From: Homoserinimonas sp.
GTDB taxonomy: Bacteria > Actinomycetota > Actinomycetes > Actinomycetales > Microbacteriaceae
Assembly (NCBI GenBank): GCA_023957835.1
Contig: JAMLGP010000001.1
Span: 1,543,575-1,607,574, forward strand
Length of the DNA stretch: 64,000 nucleotides
Direction: 5' to 3'
The position numbers and the translations under genes are program-made. The notes under the pieces were generated by a model, which did not search any database, had not been told where the DNA came from, and saw nothing but the letters and a program-made list of their open reading frames with translations. Of the stretch, positions 44,894-53,711 are shown in pieces. Positions within the stretch are counted from its first letter, which is position 1, and each line of letters starts with the position of its first letter.

Positions 44894-46165
44894 TTAGCCG
44901 TTGAGGATGCTCTCGATCTTCTCGTCCAAAGCCTTGGACAGAGAGTCGATATCTCCGCCCTGAGCTATCTGAACGAAGAAGTCGGTCAGAGCGCCGGAGG
45001 CCTCGACTTCAGCCCACTTCGGTGAAGCTGGCGTCAGTCTGGCGTTGCCGGCTGCCGACGAAATCGCTTTCGCAACTTCATCAGTTCCGAGAGTGCTCGC
45101 AAGCGACTTAAGAGCCGGAACCAGTCCGTTGGTGCCGTAGATCGTCTGGAACTCCTTGCCCAGGATGATCTTGAGTGCCTTCAGGGCCAACTGCGGGTGA
45201 GCAGACTTGGCCGAGATTCCGATGTTGGATCCACCGGCGAACACCTGAGCGGCACCGCCGTTGACTCCCGGCAGAGCGTAAACACCGAGGTTCGACTCCT
45301 GATCGGGGCAACCCGGGGTGTCGGCGTCGGTCGGAGCCAGGATCGACCACTTGACCCAGCTCGGCGCGGACAACTGCAGGGTTGTTCCATCACAGAATCC
45401 GACCTGCGGGTTGGTTTCGTTTCCGTCCTTCGGAGCGTTAGACGCCTTGGTCATGAGCTCCTGGATCTGAGCGAGCCCCTTCTGGGAAGCGGCAGAGTTG
45501 AACTGTGCGTCCCACTTGCCGTCCTTGAAGACCGCAACCTGGCCACCGTTCTCCCAGATGAAGGGGAGGGCGTTGTACCAGTCCTGTCCTGGCCACCACA
45601 GTCCCGACTTTCCGGGGTTGTCGGCAGCAAGGGTCTCTGCGTTCGAGATGTACTCGCTCAGGGTCGTCGGAACTGAAAGTCCGGCAGCGGCAAGCGCGTC
45701 CTTCTTGTAGAACACGAGGCGAGAGCCTGAGTAGAGCGGTGCAGCGTAGAACTTTCCGTCGTAGCTTCCTGCCTCAACGAAGCCGGGGAGCAGGTCGTCG
45801 CCGCCGAGCTCCTTGTAGTACTTAGTGAGGTCGAGGAATGCGCCTGCGGAGGTAAACGCGGCCGCCTGGGTGTTTCCAACCTCGACGATGTCCGGGCTGT
45901 CGCTGCCGGAAAGGCTCGTCGTCAGCTTGTCGACGAGTCCAGTCCAGGACTGCTCTTCAATCGTCAGGGTTGAACCTGGGTTCTGCTCCTCAAACTGAGT
46001 CTTGAGCAGGTCGCGAGCCGCCTGAGGCGTATCGGTTCCAACCAGCCAGACTCGGATGTTGCCGGGCTTCTCTGCCTCAGGGGCGTCATTCGAGCCCCCA
46101 CCGGCACAACCCGCGAGGGTAATCGCAGCTACGGCAGCTATGGCCGCAAAGCTGAGTTTCCTCAT
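44894..46165 (-). CDS. Sugar ABC transporter binding lipoprotein
   Basis: 423-residue extracellular solute-binding protein of family 1. The signal peptide ends in the lipobox TLAGC, so it is anchored to the outside of the membrane. The body has GNIRVWLVGTDTPQ at the start of the mature domain, SPDIVEVGNTQAAAF near residue 95, APLYSGSRLVFYKKD near 145 and GGSNIGISAKSAHPQLALKAL near 325. With nagB, a ROK kinase and a ROK repressor in the operon, the ligand is probably GlcNAc or N,N'-diacetylchitobiose (a DasA/NgcE-like role). A strong AAAGGA lies before the ATG. Two hairpins follow the gene. Confidence 0.92.
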   Translation of the reverse strand: MRKLSFAAIAAVAAITLAGCAGGGSNDAPEAEKPGNIRVWLVGTDTPQAARDLLKTQFEEQNPGSTLTIEEQSWTGLVDKLTTSLSGSDSPDIVEVGNTQAAAFTSAGAFLDLTKYYKELGGDDLLPGFVEAGSYDGKFYAAPLYSGSRLVFYKKDALAAAGLSVPTTLSEYISNAETLAADNPGKSGLWWPGQDWYNALPFIWENGGQVAVFKDGKWDAQFNSAASQKGLAQIQELMTKASNAPKDGNETNPQVGFCDGTTLQLSAPSWVKWSILAPTDADTPGCPDQESNLGVYALPGVNGGAAQVFAGGSNIGISAKSAHPQLALKALKIILGKEFQTIYGTNGLVPALKSLASTLGTDEVAKAISSAAGNARLTPASPKWAEVEASGALTDFFVQIAQGGDIDSLSKALDEKIESILNG

Positions 46166-46228
46166 TGTGTATTCCTTTCCTAGGGCGATGGTGTCAGCTA
46201 GTTGCAGGACACCCCGTGGTGCGCGGGA

Positions 46229-47449
46229 TCACGAGACCCCGAGTTGCCCGGACAACACCATGACTGCGGCTCCCCGCAGCACGATGTCTTCACCGAGCGT
46301 TGTCATCCGCAGATTCAGATCGCCGTGGAATTCGGCCATCGTTCTGCTGCGGAGCGTGTCGATAGTCGCTTCTGCAAGCGGACCATCAAGTAGTCGAGTC
46401 GGACCACTCAGGACGATTTCCGCCAGATTGAGTGCTCCGACAATTGCGGCCAGGGCTATTCCGAGGTGCCTGCCCGCCTCTGCGAGGACCTCAGTCTCCG
46501 GAACCCCCGCCTTCCTGGCTTCAGCAAGTGCGGCATCCAGCCTGGGGACGGAAAGCCAGGTTTCCAGGCAGCCGACCTTTCCGCAGACGCAGGGCAACCC
46601 ACCCTGAGTGCCTACCATCACATGGCCGATTTCACCGGCCGCGAATCGGCTGCCAAACAGCGGGCTTCCGTCAAGAAGCAGTCCGGCGCCGACACCGTGA
46701 CCGACTTTCACGAGCATCATGTCGCCGTGCGCCCGACCGAAACTGTGCTCAGCGAGCACTGCTGCATTCGCGTCGTTTCCTACTACGACCGGCACGTGGA
46801 ATCTGGCGGCTATTTGCGCCTGAAGGTCCTCGTTCTTCCAGCCGAGGTTCGGCGCCGAAAGAACGGTGCCTGCGAGGTCGACAACACCCGGCGAGCCGAC
46901 CCCGATTCCAAGCAGCGGGCTCGTTGCAAGCGGAACCAGTCCCGCAATTAGATCCAATACTTTGGCGGTCGCCTTGCCTCCGGTGCTGCCGTCAAGCGCG
47001 ACTTCGCGACGTTCGAGAATTGCCCCGTCGAGGTCAAGCAGGGCTCCTTTGAAAACCGAAGAGTCGCTCAGGTCGATTCCGATTATTTGGAAGGCGGAGG
47101 GGTTTATTTGAAGCAGGGTTGCCGGTTTGCCCGGTCGGACATCCTCTCTCTGACCGGTTTCGACGACGAGGCCCTCTGAAATCAATTCGGCCACGAGATC
47201 CGAGACTGTAACTCGGGTTAGTCCCGTGCTTCGGGCAATGTCCGCCCTGGAGAGAACCCCCACCTGATAGAGGGTCTGGAGGACGAGAGAACGATTGTGA
47301 CTGCGAGCGTATTCGGGGAGGATCTTCGCGCTCGGGCGCAGCGCACGACCAGAGTTGAATCCCTGGTTCGAGTTCTCGGCAAAAGCCGCACCGCGAGCCG
47401 ATCTCGGCCCACTGGTGGGAAGGCTTCGCTGCACTCCCGCTGCAGTCAT
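46229..47449 (-). CDS. ROK-family transcriptional repressor of the amino-sugar operon
   Basis: 406 residues. A winged helix-turn-helix (about residues 60-110, LSRADIARSTGLTRVTVSDLV) precedes a ROK sugar-binding domain with FQIIGIDLSDSSVFKG, VGNDANAAVLAEHSFGRA near 225, GHGVGAGLLLDG, and the zinc site CVCGKVGCLETWLSV near 290. The kinase ATP loop is altered, as expected for a NagC/Xyl-type repressor. ATG 47449 is preferred over earlier in-frame codons because a TGGACA-17-TTTACT promoter ends six bases before it. It is the first gene of the operon and probably regulates itself and the transporter in response to GlcNAc or its phosphate. Confidence 0.88.
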   Translation of the reverse strand: MTAAGVQRSLPTSGPRSARGAAFAENSNQGFNSGRALRPSAKILPEYARSHNRSLVLQTLYQVGVLSRADIARSTGLTRVTVSDLVAELISEGLVVETGQREDVRPGKPATLLQINPSAFQIIGIDLSDSSVFKGALLDLDGAILERREVALDGSTGGKATAKVLDLIAGLVPLATSPLLGIGVGSPGVVDLAGTVLSAPNLGWKNEDLQAQIAARFHVPVVVGNDANAAVLAEHSFGRAHGDMMLVKVGHGVGAGLLLDGSPLFGSRFAAGEIGHVMVGTQGGLPCVCGKVGCLETWLSVPRLDAALAEARKAGVPETEVLAEAGRHLGIALAAIVGALNLAEIVLSGPTRLLDGPLAEATIDTLRSRTMAEFHGDLNLRMTTLGEDIVLRGAAVMVLSGQLGVS

Positions 47450-47484
47450 TTTGTTAGTAAAGCGTACAAACAAACTCTTGTCCA
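47450..47484 (-). promoter_or_regulatory. Promoter and probable ROK operator
   Basis: On the minus strand, TGGACA (47484-47479) and TTTACT (47461-47456) are 17 bases apart, and the repressor ATG follows after exactly six bases. Overlapping the spacer and -10 is an imperfect palindrome, TTTGTACG and its partner CTAACAAA (47450-47470), with 6 of 8 positions symmetric. Its place suggests an operator for the ROK repressor, giving autorepression of the six-gene operon. The identity of the protein bound is inferred. Confidence 0.6.
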
Positions 47485-47570
47485 GTTTCCTGCCGGTTTT
47501 TATCAATCTGTTACCTCCACTGAAATCCGCGGGCCGGTTGGTAATGTTTATTGCTTCAGCGAAGGAACCC

Positions 47571-50500
47571 ATGCAAAGTCTGAGACTGGCGATTCGGAGA
47601 TCGGCTGCCCAATCAGGGCTGCTGACCGCAATCGGCGCGGTTTCGCTCGTGCTCAGCGCCCTGATCGTGGGTTGCGTTGGCTATCTGAGCATTTCTGATC
47701 TGGCAAATACCAGGCGCTTCGTCGCCGAAGCTCCTCCCACTGCTCGAGCACTCCAGGTCGAAGCCAAGCTCGATGCCGATCCTGCAGCTCAGTCCGGGAT
47801 CGCCGACAAGCTCTTCGGCGAATTATTCGACGGCCTTCCGGTCGAAATCTCGAGGTCGCTGACCGATTATCCGATTCCGGCTGCGATTGTGAATCCGGAA
47901 GTTTCGGACTCGCAGAATTCCGAGTCGCGGGGTTCCCAGTCCCAGAATTCGAAATCACAGAATCCCGAATCCCAAGATACGGAATCACAGGATCCCAGTG
48001 GCACCAGCACCCCGCTCGAGCTCGAGAACGGCCACGAAGCGAGGATAACCCCAGCCTCGGATGCTGAGCTTGACTTGCACGCTCGACTCACTGCTGGAAG
48101 CTGGATCGCCGCAGAGTCGGGAGCCGAGCCCGATGGAACCGTTCAGGGCGTACTGCAGTCGAAAGCGGCGGAACAGCTCGGACTGAAGGTTGGCGACATC
48201 CTTGAGCTTGGCCTGACCGGTCACGCCATAAAGGTAAAGATTGTCGGAACCTGGCTGCCTACCGATCCGAACGATCCTCGATGGTTTTCCGACCCGGGAG
48301 TTGCAACCGGCGTCGCAAAGCCGGCCGGAGACGGTACGCCGAGTTTTGGGCCGCTCATAGTTGACGAGCGCGCATTGCCGTCCTTCGGTCCGACTCCGTC
48401 AGTGCACTGGACCATCTCGGTCGAGACCGATCGTGTCGATCCCGAAACGCTGGCACAGCTCGGAACGGTGGCTACCAAGCTGACTCAAAATCTGGTTGAC
48501 CTTGAGGGCCTGGAAAAGAATCAGGTAGTCGTTTACGGAACGCTCACCGATACTGCCGCCACCGTCGAGCGCGGCCTGAACTCGGTCCGCGGCGTTACCC
48601 CGATTGGAATCCTGCTTGTTTCGCTCATCGGGTTGATCTCGCTGGCTCAGCTTGCGAGACTCCTGTCGCTTGCCCGCCGTCCCGAGATCGCGCTACTTCG
48701 ATCAAGGGGCGCCTCCGCCAACTGGCTGACTCTCGCCGGTCTCGGCGAGGCTCTGCTGGTTGCCTTGATTGGCTGCGGGCTCGGTGTTGTCGCGGCGGCA
48801 CTGTCGCTCGTCGCGCTTTTCGGCGAAAGCTCGCTCGGTTTTGTGGTCTGGGAGTTCGGAGCACTAGTCGCGGCAGCGGTGGTGGTGATTTTCGGGGTAG
48901 TCGCATCGAGGGACGCCGCCCGAATCGCCAAGAGGGATGCCGTTGACGACTCCGGTCGGGTCAGATCGGCTGCCACGGTGGGGGCTACTGTTCTGGCTCT
49001 TGCCGCCGCGGGAGTCTCGGTCTGGCAATTGCTGCTCTACGGCTCCCCCGTGGTTGCCACCGCCAGCGGGGGCACTGCACTCAATCCGCTTGCGGTGATT
49101 GCTCCAGCACTGTCGCTAATCGCACTCGCACTCGTCTTTCTGCTGATCTTCGGACCGCTGACTTCCCTTTGGCAGCAACTGGCCACCGCTCGGAAGAAGC
49201 TGCAGCCTTCATTTTCCGCCCGTCAGGTTGCTCGTGGGATCGCCGGATTCGCAGTTGCGGTTCTGGTTGTAACTCTCGCGATCGGCGGGCTCGCGGTGGC
49301 CGCAGGCTACTCGGGATCTTGGCGCGATCTCGGCGACCGCAATGCCAGACTTTCGACCGGAGGCTCGGCTCAAATAGCACTCACAAAGTCGGACTTTCCG
49401 CCCGCCGGTTCGCTCGCGGTCACCGGGTCGGAGTACCTGACTGTTCCGGGAGTCAAGGCGGTCGCGCCGGTCTTCACCACTCCGCTTTCAATAGGGGATA
49501 GTGACGGCGGCCAGCTCACCGCAATCCCCGCCAACGCCATCCAGTCGGTGGTCGATCGCATCGGCGGCAATATCGACACCGTCGCCCTTGCCAAGAAACT
49601 CGGCACTTTTGAGCAAATGGGGATTCCGCTGCCCGCCGGGACCACGGCAGTGAAGCTGAATGTCGCAATCGACGTTCAGGACGTCATGGGCGAACCCGCA
49701 ACCACGACCGGCTATGCGGAAACAACCCTGTGGTTCCAGGACTATGTCGGCGTGCTGAGTTCGAACACCCTGCCTGCTATCGACCTGGGAGCCCTCAGCA
49801 GTGACGACAAGGCACCTGCCAATTTCACGGTGGAACTTGGCGAGAGCAGCTACGACCGCTGGCTGGTTGGGATCGACTACTCGGTGAGCGCGGACAACTT
49901 CAACAGCTGGGTTCAGGTTCACTACGATTCGCTCGAAGCCGTAACCAGTTCGGGCACTCAGAAAGTTCCCCTGGACACGAGCAAATGGGGAAACCTCCAG
50001 TTCTTCTCCTTCGCGTCTTCGACCGTTCCCGACACCGACGGACTGAGCCTTGGGCTGCCGGCAACCCGGGTTGTAGGCAATAAATTGCGGATGATGTACG
50101 TGGACGCTTCGATAACACCAAACGGGTTTCAGTACAACTACGGCGACGACCCGGTTCCGGTTGCAGTTACTGAAGAGTTTGCAAAGGCATACAACCTGAA
50201 ACCCGGCGGAACGGTAGACCTGCGCTTCGAAGGATCAGGGCTCTCGGTCAAGACGATAGTCGCCGCGGTCGTACCGGTACTCCCCGGAGTTCAGGCAAAA
50301 AATCAGGCGCTCGTCGACTTGAACAAACTCAACGACTACATCCTGCGAAACAGTTCAATAGCGCCTTCCGCCAACCAGATCTGGCTCGCAACCAATGCAA
50401 CATCCCCGGCGGATCAGTCGAAGCTCGCCGCGGACATCCGCGAGGCACTCCCCGAGGGGGCTAGCCTCACCCTTCCGACCGACCTCATTCAGGATGCGTT

Positions 50501-50936
50501 TTCAACTCCGGCCGAGATCGCCCTTTGGATTTGCGCCATCGGCAGCCTCTTGCTCGCACTCATTTCGCTGGGCGCGGTAACGATTACCATCGGCCGCGCA
50601 CGAAAAGTCGAGGTCCCCGTGCTTCGAGCGGTTGGACTTTCCGCCGGTCAGCAATCCAAATCCAGACTCGGCGAACTCATCGCAGTGATGGCACTCTCGG
50701 TGCTGTTCGGGCTTGCCGGAGGGATCGCGGTCTCGGCACTTACAGTCTTGCCTCTCGCAAAATCCGCAATTCTCAATCTGCCTCCGGGACTCAATCCCGG
50801 TCTGGTTTTCAATCTGACCTACGGCGGAGTGCTGCTTGCCGCCGCGCTCCTGGCAATGCTGCTGATCGGCATTGTCTCTGCCGCTTCAGTCAGGCGTCAG
50901 GCCCTCGACACCGACGAGCGGATCGAGACCCGATGA
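47571..50936 (+). CDS. FtsX-like ABC permease, large subunit 1
   Basis: 1121-residue permease of the MacB/FtsX superfamily. An N-terminal helix (about residues 17-42) leads into an external domain of about 280 residues that carries a Ser/Gln/Asn-rich pentapeptide repeat. A first FtsX block follows (GILLVSLIGLISLAQLARLLS near 350, with helices to about 600), then a second large external domain (about 610-970) and a final FtsX block (IALWICAIGSLLLALISLGAV near 985, GLAGGIAVSALTVLPL near 1050). About ten helices in total. The ATG at 47571 has AAGGA five bases upstream. The stop overlaps the next permease start as ATGA. Substrate unknown: lipid, lipoprotein, peptide or signalling roles are possible. 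Confidence 0.85.
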   Translation: MQSLRLAIRRSAAQSGLLTAIGAVSLVLSALIVGCVGYLSISDLANTRRFVAEAPPTARALQVEAKLDADPAAQSGIADKLFGELFDGLPVEISRSLTDYPIPAAIVNPEVSDSQNSESRGSQSQNSKSQNPESQDTESQDPSGTSTPLELENGHEARITPASDAELDLHARLTAGSWIAAESGAEPDGTVQGVLQSKAAEQLGLKVGDILELGLTGHAIKVKIVGTWLPTDPNDPRWFSDPGVATGVAKPAGDGTPSFGPLIVDERALPSFGPTPSVHWTISVETDRVDPETLAQLGTVATKLTQNLVDLEGLEKNQVVVYGTLTDTAATVERGLNSVRGVTPIGILLVSLIGLISLAQLARLLSLARRPEIALLRSRGASANWLTLAGLGEALLVALIGCGLGVVAAALSLVALFGESSLGFVVWEFGALVAAAVVVIFGVVASRDAARIAKRDAVDDSGRVRSAATVGATVLALAAAGVSVWQLLLYGSPVVATASGGTALNPLAVIAPALSLIALALVFLLIFGPLTSLWQQLATARKKLQPSFSARQVARGIAGFAVAVLVVTLAIGGLAVAAGYSGSWRDLGDRNARLSTGGSAQIALTKSDFPPAGSLAVTGSEYLTVPGVKAVAPVFTTPLSIGDSDGGQLTAIPANAIQSVVDRIGGNIDTVALAKKLGTFEQMGIPLPAGTTAVKLNVAIDVQDVMGEPATTTGYAETTLWFQDYVGVLSSNTLPAIDLGALSSDDKAPANFTVELGESSYDRWLVGIDYSVSADNFNSWVQVHYDSLEAVTSSGTQKVPLDTSKWGNLQFFSFASSTVPDTDGLSLGLPATRVVGNKLRMMYVDASITPNGFQYNYGDDPVPVAVTEEFAKAYNLKPGGTVDLRFEGSGLSVKTIVAAVVPVLPGVQAKNQALVDLNKLNDYILRNSSIAPSANQIWLATNATSPADQSKLAADIREALPEGASLTLPTDLIQDAFSTPAEIALWICAIGSLLLALISLGAVTITIGRARKVEVPVLRAVGLSAGQQSKSRLGELIAVMALSVLFGLAGGIAVSALTVLPLAKSAILNLPPGLNPGLVFNLTYGGVLLAAALLAMLLIGIVSAASVRRQALDTDERIETR
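47906..47995 (+). repeat. Six 15-base repeats coding for a Ser/Gln-rich pentapeptide array
   Basis: Six consecutive 15-base units lie inside the first permease gene, for example GGACTCGCAGAATTC, CCAGTCCCAGAATTC, GAAATCACAGAATCC and GGAATCACAGGATCC. They encode pentapeptides of the type SQNSE, SQNSK, SQNPE, SQDTE and SQDPS. The region is external and probably disordered. The close similarity of units suggests recent expansion and likely length differences between strains. Confidence 0.85.
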
Positions 50937-53707
50937 GCCGCCGATCCAGAACCTCCGCCCTCGGTCTCATTGCCAGGCAGTTCCGCTCCGATTTGGGAGT
51001 CATGGTTGCCATGGCCGCAATCGTTCTCGTGATTGCGACCCTTGCCAGTTCAGCTCCTCTGGCCCTGCGCAGCCTAACTTCGGCCGAAGTGGCTTACCAG
51101 TTCGACAATTTTCCCGCGGTCAGGCGCGACCTCGTGGCAATCGCCCCCGGCAGTCCGCAATTTCAGGCAGGCAAGGAGCCATTTTCGACCTTTGAGGCTG
51201 CTCTCCGGATCATCAGGGACAGCGCCCCGCTTCCGCTGAGGAAAAGCCTTTCAACCGCGGAGTTCTCGATCGCCACGGGTGAACTGGATGTCTCCCGCAA
51301 GAACGTGGAATGGAACGACCCGCTGACCCCGATCACGATCAATGTGGCGCCCGGACTGGCCGACCACGTTCGAATGACAGAAGGCAGCCTGCCCGCGCCG
51401 TTCAGCACCGTAATCGACCCGACCAACAATTCTCAGTCACCGAGACTGTTCACCCCGTTTGAGCGAGACCCGAGAGATCCCCAAATCGAGATCGTGCTTT
51501 CGGTAAAGACCGCGAAGGAAGCCGGCTGGGAAGTCGGCGAGGAGCGCTGGGTCGCCTGGAACCAGGACCGGGGGTTTTATGCGAAGCTAAGCGGCACTTT
51601 CGAGGCCCTCAACCCGAATGACGGATTCTGGGCGGCATCCCGATCGGCCCTCGAGCCGGGGATTGCGGCGACCTCCTTTTCAGGCTCGAACACCCGAATC
51701 GTGCAGAGTGCGGCCTTTATCGATCCGGGGTCGTGGCCGGTTATGGCGAAGGAGACCAATCTGCCGGTGGTCACCAATGTCGTCATTCCGTTCACCACCA
51801 AAGGGCTGAGCGTTGAAGAGGATGCCCAACTCGGCCCGCAATTGAGCAACTTTCTTAGCACCAACAAGTCGGTAACCAATGTCGCGGCGGTCGACACCGT
51901 GAGTTCACTGCTGTTCAGTTCCGAAGCCGGGGACGTGCTCGGCACCGCTCTTTCCCGAGCGGCGATTGCAATGATCGTGCTCGTCATGGCCGCTTCGGGA
52001 CCGATCGGGGTGGCCATTGCCGCGCTCTGGCTCCTGACCAGGTTGATTGTTCTTCGCCGTCGAGATTCGGTTGCCCTTTCTTCGGCCAGAGGCGCGAGCG
52101 ACACCCAGATTAGAGCGGTGCAGGCAGCCCAGGTGCTGCTGGTTTCTATTCCGTCCGCGGCACTCGGCTGCGCTATCGGCTATTTCCTTTTTCCCGACTC
52201 TGCCAGTCCGATCGCCCTGTGGTTCGGGGTCGCGGTCGCGCTCCTCCCCGGCCTGCTGACGTTGCTCGCGGTGACTCACAGGAGCCTTCGGACGGCACGA
52301 TCCGATCTGGGGATTAACCGCTCCAACCGTTACCGCTGGGTCTTCGAGCTCATTACCTTTGCCCTGACCGGGCTGGCCGTCTGGCTGCTGCTGCAGCGTG
52401 GACTGACAACCAATGCGGGAACCGCCGGGCTCGATCCGCTGCTTGCCGCGACCCCTCTGCTGCTGTCAATTTCCGCGGGGCTCATAGTGCTGCGGCTCTA
52501 CCCGCTGCCGCTCATTGCGCTTGCGGGCGCGGCTAAGCGGGGGCGCAAGATAGTTGGCTTTCTCGGGGCGAATCGCAGCATCCGGGATCCCGCCGCCGGT
52601 CTTGCCCCGGTGCTCGCGATGGTCGTCGGGCTTGCCGTTGCCGCCTTCTCCGGCATTCTTCTCGGCACTGTCACCCAGGGAGTCGCAACCGCCGCCCATT
52701 CCAAAGTCGGAGCCGACCTGCGGATTGATTCGGGAATTCTCACCGAGGAGCAGCTCGAGGCGATCGCCGCGGTGGACGGCGTGGAAGCGTCCGCCTCGCT
52801 CTACCAGTACACCCAGTTGCAGAACCTCTCGGTTCAGGACAATCTCTCGATCCCGGTAATGGTTACCGACACCGCCGAACTCGAGCGCGTCCAGTCGGGC
52901 GTTCCGGGGGCGGCGAAAATCGACCTCGACATGACAAAGCCGGCTGGTGAGAGCATTCCGGTCCTGCTGTCGCCTGATCTCGAATCGCAGTATCGGATCA
53001 CCGCAGATTCAACCCTCGCCGGGATCGGCATCGTTTCGGCTGGAACCTCGAACACCTCTCCTTCGCTCAGCGGAGTCGAAGACTGGGTGCTAATCGATCG
53101 GGCGAATTCAGCGGCCTTCGATATTCCGAAGTTCCTGCCGAAGATCACTTTGCTCAAGCTCGAGCCGGGAACCAGCATCCCGAAAGTCAAGGCCGAACTG
53201 GCGAAGATCGTGGGCGAGCAGGCAACGATCGAAAGCCCGGCGGATGCCGCGAGCATGCTCAATCATTCCCCGATTACCGGCGGGCTCCAGTTCGCCCTGC
53301 TGGCTCTCATCGTCGTAGTCGCTCTGCTTTGCGCTGGGACCGTGGTGCTTGCGCTCATGATCAATGCCCCGGTGAGGGAGCGGCTGCTCGCCCTGCTTCG
53401 CACACTAGGTCTCAATCGGTCGCAGGCTCGGGGGATCACGGCCTGGGAGATCATTCCAACCGCAGTCGTTTCGATTTTCGTTGGCAGTGCGCTGGGCTTC
53501 GTGCTGCCGCAACTCGTGCTCGCCGGAGTGGATTTGAGGCCCTTCACCGGCGGAGTGCTCCAGCCGAGCGTCTCGCTGGATCCGGTATTGCTCGGAGCGG
53601 TAATCGGCGGTTTTGCTCTGCTGGTGATCCTCGCCACCGGAATCGCGATGGCCGCCGCTCGAAGGGTGAGCCTGGCTCGCTCGCTCAGGACTTCTGAGGA
53701 AGGATGA
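50933..53707 (+). CDS. FtsX-like ABC permease, large subunit 2
   Basis: 924-residue permease related in plan to the preceding one: an N-terminal helix (about residues 22-42, VMVAMAAIVLVIATLASSAPL), a large external domain (to about 330), a first group of helices with ALSSARGASDTQIRAVQAAQ near 380, further helices to 580, a second external domain (about 590-770) and a final FtsX block (LLALLRTLGLNRSQARGITA near 815). The ATG at 50933 overlaps the previous stop as ATGA. Because the two subunits differ in length and sequence, they may form a heterodimer rather than two separate transporters. Confidence 0.85.
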   Translation: MSRRSRTSALGLIARQFRSDLGVMVAMAAIVLVIATLASSAPLALRSLTSAEVAYQFDNFPAVRRDLVAIAPGSPQFQAGKEPFSTFEAALRIIRDSAPLPLRKSLSTAEFSIATGELDVSRKNVEWNDPLTPITINVAPGLADHVRMTEGSLPAPFSTVIDPTNNSQSPRLFTPFERDPRDPQIEIVLSVKTAKEAGWEVGEERWVAWNQDRGFYAKLSGTFEALNPNDGFWAASRSALEPGIAATSFSGSNTRIVQSAAFIDPGSWPVMAKETNLPVVTNVVIPFTTKGLSVEEDAQLGPQLSNFLSTNKSVTNVAAVDTVSSLLFSSEAGDVLGTALSRAAIAMIVLVMAASGPIGVAIAALWLLTRLIVLRRRDSVALSSARGASDTQIRAVQAAQVLLVSIPSAALGCAIGYFLFPDSASPIALWFGVAVALLPGLLTLLAVTHRSLRTARSDLGINRSNRYRWVFELITFALTGLAVWLLLQRGLTTNAGTAGLDPLLAATPLLLSISAGLIVLRLYPLPLIALAGAAKRGRKIVGFLGANRSIRDPAAGLAPVLAMVVGLAVAAFSGILLGTVTQGVATAAHSKVGADLRIDSGILTEEQLEAIAAVDGVEASASLYQYTQLQNLSVQDNLSIPVMVTDTAELERVQSGVPGAAKIDLDMTKPAGESIPVLLSPDLESQYRITADSTLAGIGIVSAGTSNTSPSLSGVEDWVLIDRANSAAFDIPKFLPKITLLKLEPGTSIPKVKAELAKIVGEQATIESPADAASMLNHSPITGGLQFALLALIVVVALLCAGTVVLALMINAPVRERLLALLRTLGLNRSQARGITAWEIIPTAVVSIFVGSALGFVLPQLVLAGVDLRPFTGGVLQPSVSLDPVLLGAVIGGFALLVILATGIAMAAARRVSLARSLRTSEEG

Positions 53708-53711
53708 AACC

